Source: Ferrovibrio sp. MS7
Lineage (GTDB): Bacteria; Pseudomonadota; Alphaproteobacteria; Ferrovibrionales; Ferrovibrionaceae
Direction: 5' to 3'
Assembly: GCF_038404985.1 (NCBI RefSeq)
Contig: NZ_JBBKBA010000003.1
Span: forward strand, 1-64,000
DNA length: 64,000 bases
Position numbers and translations under genes: made by a program. Positions 45,304-53,827 of this stretch are shown here, piece by piece (positions within the stretch are counted from its first letter, which is position 1; each line of letters starts with the position of its first letter). The notes under the pieces were generated by a model. The model saw nothing but the letters and a program-made list of their open reading frames with translations, did no database searches and was not told the origin of the DNA.

Positions 45304-47091
45304 ATGAAGGGCAAGTCCAAGAAAGCCGCCGCCCCCAAGAAGCCTGCCGCGAAATCGAAAGCGAAGGCGAAGACGAACGGCTTCGACAAATCCAAGCTGC
45401 CCAGCCGTTTCGTCAGTGTCGGCCCCGAACGTGCACCGCACCGCAGCTTCTACTATGCGATGGGCATGAAGGAGGAGGAGATCTACCAACCGCTGGTCGG
45501 CGTGGTCACCACCTGGAATGAGTCGGCGCCGTGCAATATCTCGCTCGGCCGCCAGGCGCAGAAGGCCAAGGCCGGCGTGAAGGCCGCCGGCGGCACGCCG
45601 CGCGAATTCACCACCATCACCGTTACTGACGCCATCGCCATGGGCCACCAGGGCATGAAGGCCTCGCTGGTCAGCCGCGAAGTGATCGCTGACTCGGTTG
45701 AACTCTCGGTGCGCGGCCATTGCTACGACGCCCTGGTCGGTTTCGCCGGCTGCGACAAGTCGCTGCCCGGCCTGATGATGGCTATGGTGCGCCTGAACGT
45801 GCCCTCCGTGTTCGTCTATGGCGGCTCGATCCTGCCTGGCCGCTTCAAGAATCGCGACGTCACCATCGTCGATGTGTTCGAGGCCGTGGGCCAGGTCGCC
45901 GCAGGCACCATGAACGAGGACGAGCTGCACGAACTGGAATGCGTTGCCTGCCCGTCGGCCGGCTCCTGCGGCGGCCAGTTCACCGCCAACACCATGGCCT
46001 GCATTTCCGAAGCCATCGGCCTGGCGCTGCCGGGTTCCAGCGGCGCCCCGGCGCCGTATGAGAACCGCGACGATTACGGCTATGCCTCGGGCAAGATGGT
46101 GATGGAGCTGATCAAGCGCAATCTTCGCCCGCGCGACATCGTCACCCGCAAGGCGCTGGAGAATGCCGCCATGATCGTGGCGGCCACCGGCGGCAGCACC
46201 AATGCCGGTCTGCATCTGCCGGCCATCGCCAGCGAATGCGGCATCAAGTTCGACCTCGAGGACGTGGCCCGCATCATGAAGCGCACGCCCTACATCGCTG
46301 ACCTCAAGCCGGGCGGCAAGTATGTCGCCAAGGACCTCTACGAGGTCGGCGGCGTGCAGGTGGTGATGAAGCAGTTGCTCGATGGCGGCTACCTGCATGG
46401 CGACTGCATCACCGTTACCGGCAAGACCATTGCCGAGAACCTCAAGGGCGTGAAGTTCCCGAAGAACCAGGACGTCATCCGTCCGATCACCAACCCGCTC
46501 AGCCCGACCGGCGGCGTGGTCGGCCTCAAGGGCAACCTGGCGCCGGAAGCCGCCATCGTGAAGGTGGCCGGCCTGAAGAAGCTGAAGCATGTTGGCCCGG
46601 CCCGCGTCTTCGACTGCGAGGAAGATGCCTTCGCCGCCGTGCAGGCGCGCAAGTACAAGGAAGGCGATGTCATCGTCATCCGCTATGAAGGCCCGAAGGG
46701 CGGCCCCGGCATGCGCGAAATGCTCGCCACCACCGGCGCCATCTACGGCCAGGGCATGGGCGAGAAGGTGGCGCTGATCACCGATGGCCGCTTCTCCGGC
46801 GGCACCCGTGGCTTCTGCGTCGGCCATGTCGGCCCGGAAGCTGCCGTCGGCGGTCCCATTGCCTTGATCAAGAATGGCGACATCATCACCATCGACGCCG
46901 AGAAGGGCGTGCTGAGCGTGAACGTGTCGGCCAAGGAATTCGCTGAGCGCAAGAAGAAGTGGAAGCCGCGCAAGCATGAATTCCAGTCGGGCACCATCTG
47001 GAAGTATTCCCAGACCGTGTCGACCGCCGCCCATGGCGCCGTGACCCATCCGGGCGCCGCCAAGGAAACCCACGTTTACGCGGACATCTGA
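45304..47091 (+). CDS. ilvD: Dihydroxy-acid dehydratase
   Basis: IlvD dehydrates 2,3-dihydroxy acids in valine, leucine and isoleucine synthesis. The 595-residue enzyme has the Fe-S Cys sites ([30 protein letters not shown]) and the C-terminal TDGRFSGG. Residues 1-25 are a Lys/Ala/Pro-rich tail absent from most IlvD; internal start codons do not offer a better alternative, and AGGGAGAAA precedes ATG 45304. It is a stand-alone gene with its own terminator. Confidence 0.95.
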   Translation: MKGKSKKAAAPKKPAAKSKAKAKTNGFDKSKLPSRFVSVGPERAPHRSFYYAMGMKEEEIYQPLVGVVTTWNESAPCNISLGRQAQKAKAGVKAAGGTPREFTTITVTDAIAMGHQGMKASLVSREVIADSVELSVRGHCYDALVGFAGCDKSLPGLMMAMVRLNVPSVFVYGGSILPGRFKNRDVTIVDVFEAVGQVAAGTMNEDELHELECVACPSAGSCGGQFTANTMACISEAIGLALPGSSGAPAPYENRDDYGYASGKMVMELIKRNLRPRDIVTRKALENAAMIVAATGGSTNAGLHLPAIASECGIKFDLEDVARIMKRTPYIADLKPGGKYVAKDLYEVGGVQVVMKQLLDGGYLHGDCITVTGKTIAENLKGVKFPKNQDVIRPITNPLSPTGGVVGLKGNLAPEAAIVKVAGLKKLKHVGPARVFDCEEDAFAAVQARKYKEGDVIVIRYEGPKGGPGMREMLATTGAIYGQGMGEKVALITDGRFSGGTRGFCVGHVGPEAAVGGPIALIKNGDIITIDAEKGVLSVNVSAKEFAERKKKWKPRKHEFQSGTIWKYSQTVSTAAHGAVTHPGAAKETHVYADI

Positions 47092-47123
47092 GTTTTCGGC
47101 ATTGCTGCTATGACGGCAGGGAA

Positions 47124-47150
47124 GGGCGCCTATTCAAGGCGCCCTTTTTT
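47124..47150 (+). terminator. Rho-independent terminator after ilvD
   Basis: GGGCGCCT and AGGCGCCC form an 8-bp perfect stem with an ATTCA loop, followed by six T. It ends the ilvD transcript. Confidence 0.9.
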
Positions 47151-47219
47151 GTTGCCTCTGAGGGTGTGGCCTGCATAATCATTCGTCTGCCAACGATCCG
47201 ATAACAGGACGCGCCCCGC

Positions 47220-48728
47220 ATGCCCTTTACCGTAGCCATTGCCGGCTTCCAGCATGAGACCAACACCTTCGCGCCGCAGAAGGCCGAACTGAAAAAGTTC
47301 ATCGACGGCGAGGGCTGGCCCGCCCTGACCATGGGCAAGGACATCCTGGATGTTTTCCCGCCAGCCAATATCCCGATTGGCGGCTTCATAAACGCCGCGA
47401 CCAGCCTTGGCATGGCGCTGGAGCCGATTGCCTGGGCGGCGGCACAGCCGTCGTCCTATGTCACGGTCGAGGCCTTCGAGTATGTCGCTAAGCTGATCTG
47501 CGACGGCATCGCGGCCCTGCGCGGCCGCATCGACGCGGTCTATCTCGACCTGCATGGCGCCATGGTGACGGAGCATTTCGAGGATGGCGAGGGCGAGTTG
47601 CTGCGCCGCATCCGTGCCATCGTCGGGCCGGACCTGCCGGTCGTGGTCAGCCTGGACCTGCATTGCAACATGACTGAGGTGATGCTGCGCGAGGCGGATG
47701 TGCTGATCGCCTACCGCACCTATCCGCATCTCGACATGGCCGTTACCGGTGGCCGCGTCGCCAAGCATCTCGCCAAGCTGTTGAGCCGCGAGCGGCCGCG
47801 CCAGGCCAAGGCGATGCGCCGGCTGCCCTTCCTGATCCCGCTGACCGCGCAATGCACCTTCATCGAGCCATGCAAGAGCATCTATGACCGCATCCAGGAA
47901 ATGGAATTCGGCGGCGTCTCGTCGATGAGCTTCACCCCCGGCTTCCACCCGGCGGATATCCGCGAATGTGGCCCGGCGGTGTTTGCCTATGCCGACAGCC
48001 AGGAAGCCGCCGACAAGGCCGCCGATGCCCTGGCCCGCCATATCACCGAGCGTGAGAATGAATTCGCCACGCGGCTGCTGAAGCCGCATGAAGCCATCGA
48101 GGAAGCGCGCCGGCTGATCACCGGCGGCGCCAAAAAGCCGATCGTGCTGGCCGATGTGCAGGACAATCCCGGTGCCGGCGCCACCTGCGACACCACCGGG
48201 CTGCTGCAGGCCATGGTGGAGGCCGGCGTGCCGGATGCGGCACTCTGCCTGATGTTCGATCCGGAAGCGGCGCTGGCGGCGCATCAGGCCGGCGAGGGCA
48301 GCAGCATCGATTTCCCGCTCGGTGGCAAGCTGTTCGCCGGCTCCAAGCCCTATCGCCAGCGCTATACCGTGGCCAAGACCGGCGATGGCCGCTTTCTCTG
48401 CACCGGGCCGTTCTATGGTGGTACGCGGATGAATCTCGGGCCGATGGCGCTCTTGCGCTGCAATGGCGTCGATACCGTGGTGTCATCCACCCGCGTGCAG
48501 GCGGCGGACAAGGAGATGTACCGCCATCTCGGCATCGAACCTGTGCAGCGCCAGATTCTCGGCCTGAAAAGCACCGTGCATTTCCGCGGCGACTTCACCG
48601 ATATCGCCCATGACATCCTGATCGTGGAAAGCCCCGGCGCCTTCATCGAACGCGCCGAAACACTGCCCTACAAGCGCCTGCGCTCAGGCATCAAGCTGAA
48701 GCCGCTGGGGCCGGTGCATAAGGGGTGA
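47220..48728 (+). CDS. M81-family metallopeptidase (MlrC-like)
   Basis: The 502-residue protein matches the family named after microcystinase MlrC. The N-terminal domain has the putative zinc motif FQHETNTFAP (residues 10-19) and DLHGAMVTEHFEDGEGE; DLHCNMTEV and YRTYPHLDM follow. The C-terminal domain contains QDNPGAGATCDTTGLLQAM. Most members do not act on microcystin, and peptide substrates are unknown. No clear partner gene is next to it. Confidence 0.88.
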   Translation: MPFTVAIAGFQHETNTFAPQKAELKKFIDGEGWPALTMGKDILDVFPPANIPIGGFINAATSLGMALEPIAWAAAQPSSYVTVEAFEYVAKLICDGIAALRGRIDAVYLDLHGAMVTEHFEDGEGELLRRIRAIVGPDLPVVVSLDLHCNMTEVMLREADVLIAYRTYPHLDMAVTGGRVAKHLAKLLSRERPRQAKAMRRLPFLIPLTAQCTFIEPCKSIYDRIQEMEFGGVSSMSFTPGFHPADIRECGPAVFAYADSQEAADKAADALARHITERENEFATRLLKPHEAIEEARRLITGGAKKPIVLADVQDNPGAGATCDTTGLLQAMVEAGVPDAALCLMFDPEAALAAHQAGEGSSIDFPLGGKLFAGSKPYRQRYTVAKTGDGRFLCTGPFYGGTRMNLGPMALLRCNGVDTVVSSTRVQAADKEMYRHLGIEPVQRQILGLKSTVHFRGDFTDIAHDILIVESPGAFIERAETLPYKRLRSGIKLKPLGPVHKG

Positions 48729-48730
48729 TT

Positions 48731-49156
48731 CTAAGGCGCCTGGCGCAGTTCGATCATGGTGCCATGCGTCTGGCGCGCATCCACCACCAGCACGTGGTGG
48801 CCATCGCCCTCGATGCGCGGCTCTGACGGGCCGACGATGGCCGCGCCTTGCGCCACCAGATTGGCGGCAGCGGCACGGACATCCTCCACCAGATAGGCGA
48901 GGTGATAGACACCGCCTTGCGGATGGCTCTCAAGATAGCGCGCCGCCGTGCTGGTCGTGGTGGTGGGCTGCACCAGTTCCAGCTTGGCGCCGCCAATCTC
49001 GACATAAACCAGGCGGTAGGCGAGGCCCGGAATGGTGAATTCCGGGCCAACCATGGCGCCTGGGATTTTGCTGTACTGCAAGACTGCCGCGTCGAGGTCG
49101 GGAATTGCGAGGCCGATATGGTGCAATGCGCCGATGGCAGTCTTGCTCATGCTCAT
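48731..49156 (-). CDS. VOC-family protein, methylmalonyl-CoA epimerase-like
   Basis: The 141-residue protein has two beta-alpha-beta-beta-beta modules of the vicinal oxygen chelate fold. Metal-ligand candidates are in GALHHIGLAIPDLDA (His) and KLELVQPT (Glu); VYHLAYLVEDV and MIELRQAP follow. This resembles methylmalonyl-CoA epimerase, but some related proteins are dioxygenases or glyoxalases. The start is ATG 49156, which overlaps the thiolase stop (ATGA). Confidence 0.82.
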   Translation of the reverse strand: MSMSKTAIGALHHIGLAIPDLDAAVLQYSKIPGAMVGPEFTIPGLAYRLVYVEIGGAKLELVQPTTTTSTAARYLESHPQGGVYHLAYLVEDVRAAAANLVAQGAAIVGPSEPRIEGDGHHVLVVDARQTHGTMIELRQAP

Positions 49157-50355
49157 ACCCGTTCGATAATCATGGCGATGCCCTGGCCGACGCCGATGCA
49201 CATGGTGCAGAGCGCGTAACGGCCACCGGTACGCTCGAGTTGGTTCAGTGCCGTGGTGATTAGCCGTGCGCCGCTCATGCCGAGCGGATGGCCGAGCGCG
49301 ATGGCGCCGCCATTCGGATTTACGTAGGTGGCATCGTCGGGCAGGCCGAGGCCACGCATCACGGCCAGCGCCTGGGCCGCAAAAGCCTCATTCAGTTCAA
49401 CCACATCCATGTCGCGGATGCTCAAGCCCGCTTTGGCCAGCACCTTCTCGGTGGCCGGCACCGGGCCATAGCCCATGATGCGCGGCGCCACGCCGGCAGT
49501 GGAGGTGGCGATGATGCGGCCGCGCGGGGTGAGGCCATGGCGGCGCGCGGCATGATCGGAGGCCAGCAGGATGGCGCAGGCGCCATCATTGACGCCGGAC
49601 GCATTGCCCGCCGTGACCGTGCCGCCCTGGCGGAACGGGGTCGGCAGCTTGGCCAGCGCCTCGATGGTGGTATCGCGCGGATGCTCGTCGCGGTCCACAA
49701 CGGTCGGATCGCCCTTGCGGCTCGGGATCGTCACCGGGGTGATCTCGGCCTCGAACAGGCCGAGCCGCTGCGCGTTGATGGCGCGCTGCTGGCTGCGCAG
49801 CGCGAAGGCATCCTGGTCGGCGCGGTTGATCTGGAACTGCTCGGCCACATTCTCCGCCGTCTCCGGCATGGAATCGACGCCATACTTCTGCTTCATCAGT
49901 TTATTGACGAAGCGCCAGCCGATGGTGGTGTCGTATATTTCCGCCGTGCGCGAGAACGGGCTTTCCGCCTTGCCCATCACGAAGGGCGCGCGGCTCATGC
50001 TCTCGACGCCGCCGGCGATGCAGAGATCGGCCTCGCCGGTGCGGATGGCGCGGGCAGCGGCGGATGTTGCCTCGATGCCGGAACCGCAGAGGCGATTCAC
50101 GGTGGCGCCGGGGATGCTGTCGGGCAGACCGGCCAGCAACAGCGACATGCGCGCCACGTTGCGGTTGTCTTCGCCGGCCTGGTTGGCACAGCCATAGGTG
50201 ACGTCGTCGACCTGGCTCCAGTCGACGCTGGGATTGCGCAGCATCAACGCCTTGATCGGAATGGCGCCGAGATCGTCGGCGCGTACCGAACTGAGCGCGC
50301 CGCCGTAGCGGCCGATGGGGGTGCGAATAGCATCGCAGATGAAGGCTTCTGTCAT
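49153..50355 (-). CDS. Acetyl-CoA acyltransferase, 3-oxoadipyl-CoA thiolase-like
   Basis: The 400-residue thiolase has nucleophile Cys90 ([11 protein letters not shown]), the second active site in [15 protein letters not shown] and the C-terminal [10 protein letters not shown]. The stretch [12 protein letters not shown] followed by [19 protein letters not shown] is very like PcaF/PaaJ, which cleave 3-oxoadipyl-CoA at the end of aromatic degradation. No other beta-ketoadipate gene is nearby, so this is a family-level call. ATG 50355 follows GGGAGAGAC; a longer reading is not supported. Confidence 0.88.
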   Translation of the reverse strand: MTEAFICDAIRTPIGRYGGALSSVRADDLGAIPIKALMLRNPSVDWSQVDDVTYGCANQAGEDNRNVARMSLLLAGLPDSIPGATVNRLCGSGIEATSAAARAIRTGEADLCIAGGVESMSRAPFVMGKAESPFSRTAEIYDTTIGWRFVNKLMKQKYGVDSMPETAENVAEQFQINRADQDAFALRSQQRAINAQRLGLFEAEITPVTIPSRKGDPTVVDRDEHPRDTTIEALAKLPTPFRQGGTVTAGNASGVNDGACAILLASDHAARRHGLTPRGRIIATSTAGVAPRIMGYGPVPATEKVLAKAGLSIRDMDVVELNEAFAAQALAVMRGLGLPDDATYVNPNGGAIALGHPLGMSGARLITTALNQLERTGGRYALCTMCIGVGQGIAMIIERV

Positions 50356-50395
50356 TTGTCTCTCCCTAGGGTCTCTCGACTGACAGGTTGCGGAT

Positions 50396-51409
50396 TCAGG
50401 AAATCGGTGCCGTGCGCGCCAGGATCTGTGAGAACAGCGCGGCATCGACATTGCCGCCAGAGGCCACGGCGACCACGGTCTTGCCCTTTATCATGTCGCG
50501 GCGATGCAGCAGCGCGGCGAGGGCCGCAGCACCGCCCGGCTCGATCACCAGCTTGAGATAGTGGAAGGCAGTGGCCATCGCGACTTCGACTTCCGCGTCG
50601 CTGGCGGTAATACCGCCCTTCAGCACGCGGCGCATCACGGCGAAGGTGATGTCGCCCGGCGTCGGCGCCATCAGCGCGTCGCAGAAACTCGGCGGTGCAT
50701 CAGCAGCCACCTTCTGCTTGCTGCCCGCACTGAGCGAGCGGGTGATGTCGTCGAAATCCTTGGGCTCGCCAGCATAGACCTCGGTTTTCGGGTGGCGTGA
50801 TTCCATCACCAGCGCGATGCCGGAGATCAGGCCGCCGCCCGACGAGCCGGCGGTGATGATATCCGGCACCAGGCCGCGCTCGGCAAGCTGGGCATCCACT
50901 TCCAGGCCCACGGTGCCCTGGCCGCAGATGATATGCGGATCATCGAAGGGCGGCACCAGCACCATGCCGCGATCCTGCATGTACTTGGTGGCGATGCCTT
51001 CGCGACTTTCCTTCCAGCGGTCGTAAAGCACCACCTCGGCGCCATAGGCGCGGGTATTCGCCACCTTGATCTGCGGCGCGTCGGATGGCATCACGATCAC
51101 CGCCGGCAGGCCGCAGAGCTTGGCGGCATAGGCGACGCCCTGGGCATGGTTGCCGGACGAGAAGGCGACTACGCCACGCTTGCGCTCGTCGGCTGAAAGC
51201 TGACAGAGGCGGTTATAGGCGCCGCGGAACTTGAACGAGCCGGTAAGCTGCAAAGTCTCGGCCTTCACGAACAGGCGGCAGCCGAGGATTTCATTCAGCA
51301 GCGGGCTTTCCACCAGCGGCGTCGGCGCCGCGATACCGCGCAGGCGTTTCGCCGCCGCCTCCACATCCGCGACAGTGGGCAGGGGCGGCAGGGTGACGGG
51401 CGCGTTCAT
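50396..51409 (-). CDS. Threonine/serine dehydratase-like PLP enzyme
   Basis: The 337-residue fold-type II enzyme has the PLP Schiff-base Lys60 in SFKFRGAYN, an asparagine-loop FSSGNHAQGVA and a Gly-rich phosphate loop (SSGGGLISG). It lacks the C-terminal ACT-like regulatory domain of biosynthetic IlvA, so it is closer to TdcB, serine racemase or hydroxyaspartate dehydratases. The exact substrate is open. Confidence 0.88.
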   Translation of the reverse strand: MNAPVTLPPLPTVADVEAAAKRLRGIAAPTPLVESPLLNEILGCRLFVKAETLQLTGSFKFRGAYNRLCQLSADERKRGVVAFSSGNHAQGVAYAAKLCGLPAVIVMPSDAPQIKVANTRAYGAEVVLYDRWKESREGIATKYMQDRGMVLVPPFDDPHIICGQGTVGLEVDAQLAERGLVPDIITAGSSGGGLISGIALVMESRHPKTEVYAGEPKDFDDITRSLSAGSKQKVAADAPPSFCDALMAPTPGDITFAVMRRVLKGGITASDAEVEVAMATAFHYLKLVIEPGGAAALAALLHRRDMIKGKTVVAVASGGNVDAALFSQILARTAPIS

Positions 51410-51439
51410 GGCGGTTTCCTCGAGACTTTCTGGCGGTAA

Positions 51440-53155
51440 TCAGTCGCCGAGCGCCACGCCTTCACGGCGTGGATCGGCTCCGCCGGCAAGCAGCCCGCCG
51501 GCGCGGCGCCAGATTACATGCAGGCCGCTGGTCATTTCCAGGGTCTGGGTCTTGTGGCCCAAGCGCCCAAGCGCCTCGGCCCAAGCGGGATCGGCGCCGG
51601 CTTCGATCTCGGTCGGGCCGTTGCGGCTGCCGATATGCGGCAAGGCCACGGCGGCCTGCGGGCCATAGCCCTTGTCGAGCAGCAGCAGCAGGGTCTGCGC
51701 CACATAGCCGATGATCTGGCTGCCGCCTGGCGAGCCGGCGACACCAAGCAGGTCTCCAGTCGGGGCAAAGACCAGAGTGGGCGACATCGAACTGCGCGGC
51801 CGCTTGCCGGCCTCGACCCGGTTCGCCACGGCGCGGCCATCCTGTTCCGGCAGGAAAGAGAAATCGGTAAGCTGGTTGTTGAGCAGGAAGCCGCCGACCA
51901 TCAGGCGCGCGCCGAAGACATCCTCTATGGTGGTGGTCATGCTCAGCGCATTGCCCCAGGCATCGACGATGGAGACATGGCTGGTGCCGGGCGGGCCATC
52001 ATGCGGCGCATTGCCGGGCAACGCGCCGCGCCGGCCGGGCGGCTCACCGGGCTGGGCACTGCCGAGGCTGGCATCGGGGCGCACCAGCCGGGCGCGTTCG
52101 GCGAGATAGGCCTTGTCGATCAGCCCGGCCACCGGCACCGGCAGAAAGTCGCTGTCCGCCACATAGAGGTTGCGGTCGGCGAAGGCGAGCCGGCTGGCTT
52201 CCGCCAACCGGTGCAGGTCGGCGGTCTCGAGCCGGGTCGACGGGCTGGGATCGAGGGCTTCCAGGATGCTGAGGATTTGCAGTACGGCGATGCCGCCCGA
52301 ACTCGGCGGACCGAAGCCGCAGATCTTGTAGAGCCGGAATGTGCCGCAGAGTTCGGGTCGCCGCTTGGCCTCGTAGCCGGCAAGGTCGGCTGCCGTCATG
52401 TCGCTGCCGCGGGCCTGCAGTGCCGTTAGCATCGCCTGGGCTAGTGGGCCGCTTTGTAACGCGCGGGCGCCGTCAGTGGCAACGCGCCTGAGGCTTTCGG
52501 CCAGCGCCGGATTGCGCAAGCTGGCGCCGACCTGCAAAGGTTCGCCGCCGGGATAGTAGAGCGCTGCGGCTGCCGCATCTTGCCACAGGCGTTGTTCAAG
52601 TTTCAAAAGGCCGGCGAGGCGCGGCGTCACCTTGAAGCCGGCCTCGGCGCGGGTGATGGCCGGCTGGAACAGCGTTGCCCAGGGCAGCTTGCCATGGGCC
52701 TTGTGCGCCAGTTCCAGGGCGGCAACCGCGCCGGGCACGCCGGTCGATAGCCCGCTGAACACCGCCTCGCGGAAGGGCAGCGGCGTGCCATCCGGTTTCA
52801 GGAACCGGCGCGGCGTCGCGGCAGCCGGCGCGGTCTCGCGGCCATCAAAGGCATGCAGTTGCTTGTTGGTGTTATCCCAGTAGAGGATCAGCGCGCCGCC
52901 GCCGATGCCTGAGGATTGCGGCTCGACGAGGTTGAGCATCATCTGCACGGCGACTGCCGCGTCGATGGCGCTGCCGCCCTGGCGCAGCATGGCAAGGCCG
53001 GCCTCGGCGGCCAGCGGATGCGCCGCCGCCACCATCTGGCGCTGCGCGGTGGCTTCGGCTTTTTCAGCACGGCCCGTGGCGGCTTCCGGCGCCGGCTGCG
53101 CCAGGGCAGGGGCAGCGAATAGCAGCAGCAGCAGCAGGGCCACCAGCCAGCGCAT
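51440..53155 (-). CDS. ggt: Gamma-glutamyltransferase
   Basis: Ggt cleaves the gamma-glutamyl bond of glutathione in the periplasm. The 571-residue precursor has a signal peptide (residues 1-19) and autocleaves before the nucleophile Thr391 in GPPGTSHVSIVD, giving large and small subunits. The Gly-Gly motif SPGGSQIIG and the N-terminal MLNLVEPQSSGIGGGALIL are complete. Its start codon overlaps the stop of the HAD gene by one base. Confidence 0.93.
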   Translation of the reverse strand: MRWLVALLLLLLFAAPALAQPAPEAATGRAEKAEATAQRQMVAAAHPLAAEAGLAMLRQGGSAIDAAVAVQMMLNLVEPQSSGIGGGALILYWDNTNKQLHAFDGRETAPAAATPRRFLKPDGTPLPFREAVFSGLSTGVPGAVAALELAHKAHGKLPWATLFQPAITRAEAGFKVTPRLAGLLKLEQRLWQDAAAAALYYPGGEPLQVGASLRNPALAESLRRVATDGARALQSGPLAQAMLTALQARGSDMTAADLAGYEAKRRPELCGTFRLYKICGFGPPSSGGIAVLQILSILEALDPSPSTRLETADLHRLAEASRLAFADRNLYVADSDFLPVPVAGLIDKAYLAERARLVRPDASLGSAQPGEPPGRRGALPGNAPHDGPPGTSHVSIVDAWGNALSMTTTIEDVFGARLMVGGFLLNNQLTDFSFLPEQDGRAVANRVEAGKRPRSSMSPTLVFAPTGDLLGVAGSPGGSQIIGYVAQTLLLLLDKGYGPQAAVALPHIGSRNGPTEIEAGADPAWAEALGRLGHKTQTLEMTSGLHVIWRRAGGLLAGGADPRREGVALGD

Positions 53156-53823
53156 CAGGCGATCCCCAGAATGGCTGGCACATCGTCCAGGCTTTTCAGT
53201 TCATGGTCGGGGGCATGCGGCAGGCCCTCTTTCGGCTGGCCGGCGCGGTTGATCCACAGCACGCGAAAGCCGAAGCATTTCGCGCCATGGGCATCCCAGC
53301 CATTCGAGGAATGGAACGCGACTTCATCGGGGCTCAGCCCAAGCCGGTCGGTGACGAGCTTGTACACCCGCATATCCGGCTTGTAGATGCCGGCTTCCTC
53401 GATCGAGATGACATGATCCAACAAGTTATCGATGCCGGCGCTGGTGCAGGCGGCTTCCAGCATGGACGGCGAGCCGTTCGAGAGAATGCCGGTGGTCAGC
53501 CCGGCGGTTTTCAGCCGGTGCAACAGGCCGGGCGCTTCGGGGAATGCTTCCAGCTTCACATAAAGCTGCATCAGGCGCTGGCGCAGGCCGGGATTGCGGA
53601 TGCCTTGCGCGGCCAGGGCGAAATCCAGGGCTTCGCCGGTCACCTGCTCGAAATCGGCATGCTGGCCCATCAGGCTGCGCAGCCAGGTGTAGTTGAGCTG
53701 CTTGGCGCGCCAGGTCTCGGCAAGCTGCGCCCAGCCGGGGCCGATCTCGGCGCTCAATTGCCGCGCGGCAGCGTTGACATCGAACAGCGTGCCATAGGCG
53801 TCGAAGATGCACGCCTTTATCAT
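53155..53823 (-). CDS. Haloacid dehalogenase type II (HAD) family protein
   Basis: The 222-residue protein has the HAD nucleophile Asp8 (CIFDAYGTLFDV), motif II (LSNGSPSML), the motif III Lys (IYKPDMRVY) and the motif IV region FHSSNGWDAHGA, which matches L-2-haloacid dehalogenases (SSNxWD). The start is ATG 53823; upstream codons overlap the transglycosylase. Real dehalogenase activity is not assured. It lies in an operon-like run between the transglycosylase and ggt. Confidence 0.88.
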   Translation of the reverse strand: MIKACIFDAYGTLFDVNAAARQLSAEIGPGWAQLAETWRAKQLNYTWLRSLMGQHADFEQVTGEALDFALAAQGIRNPGLRQRLMQLYVKLEAFPEAPGLLHRLKTAGLTTGILSNGSPSMLEAACTSAGIDNLLDHVISIEEAGIYKPDMRVYKLVTDRLGLSPDEVAFHSSNGWDAHGAKCFGFRVLWINRAGQPKEGLPHAPDHELKSLDDVPAILGIA

Positions 53824-53827
53824 GGCG

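Noticed and set aside
49288-50556. Plus-strand open frame of 422 codons opposite the thiolase
   Set aside because: It is antisense to a thiolase with intact active-site residues and shows no family features.
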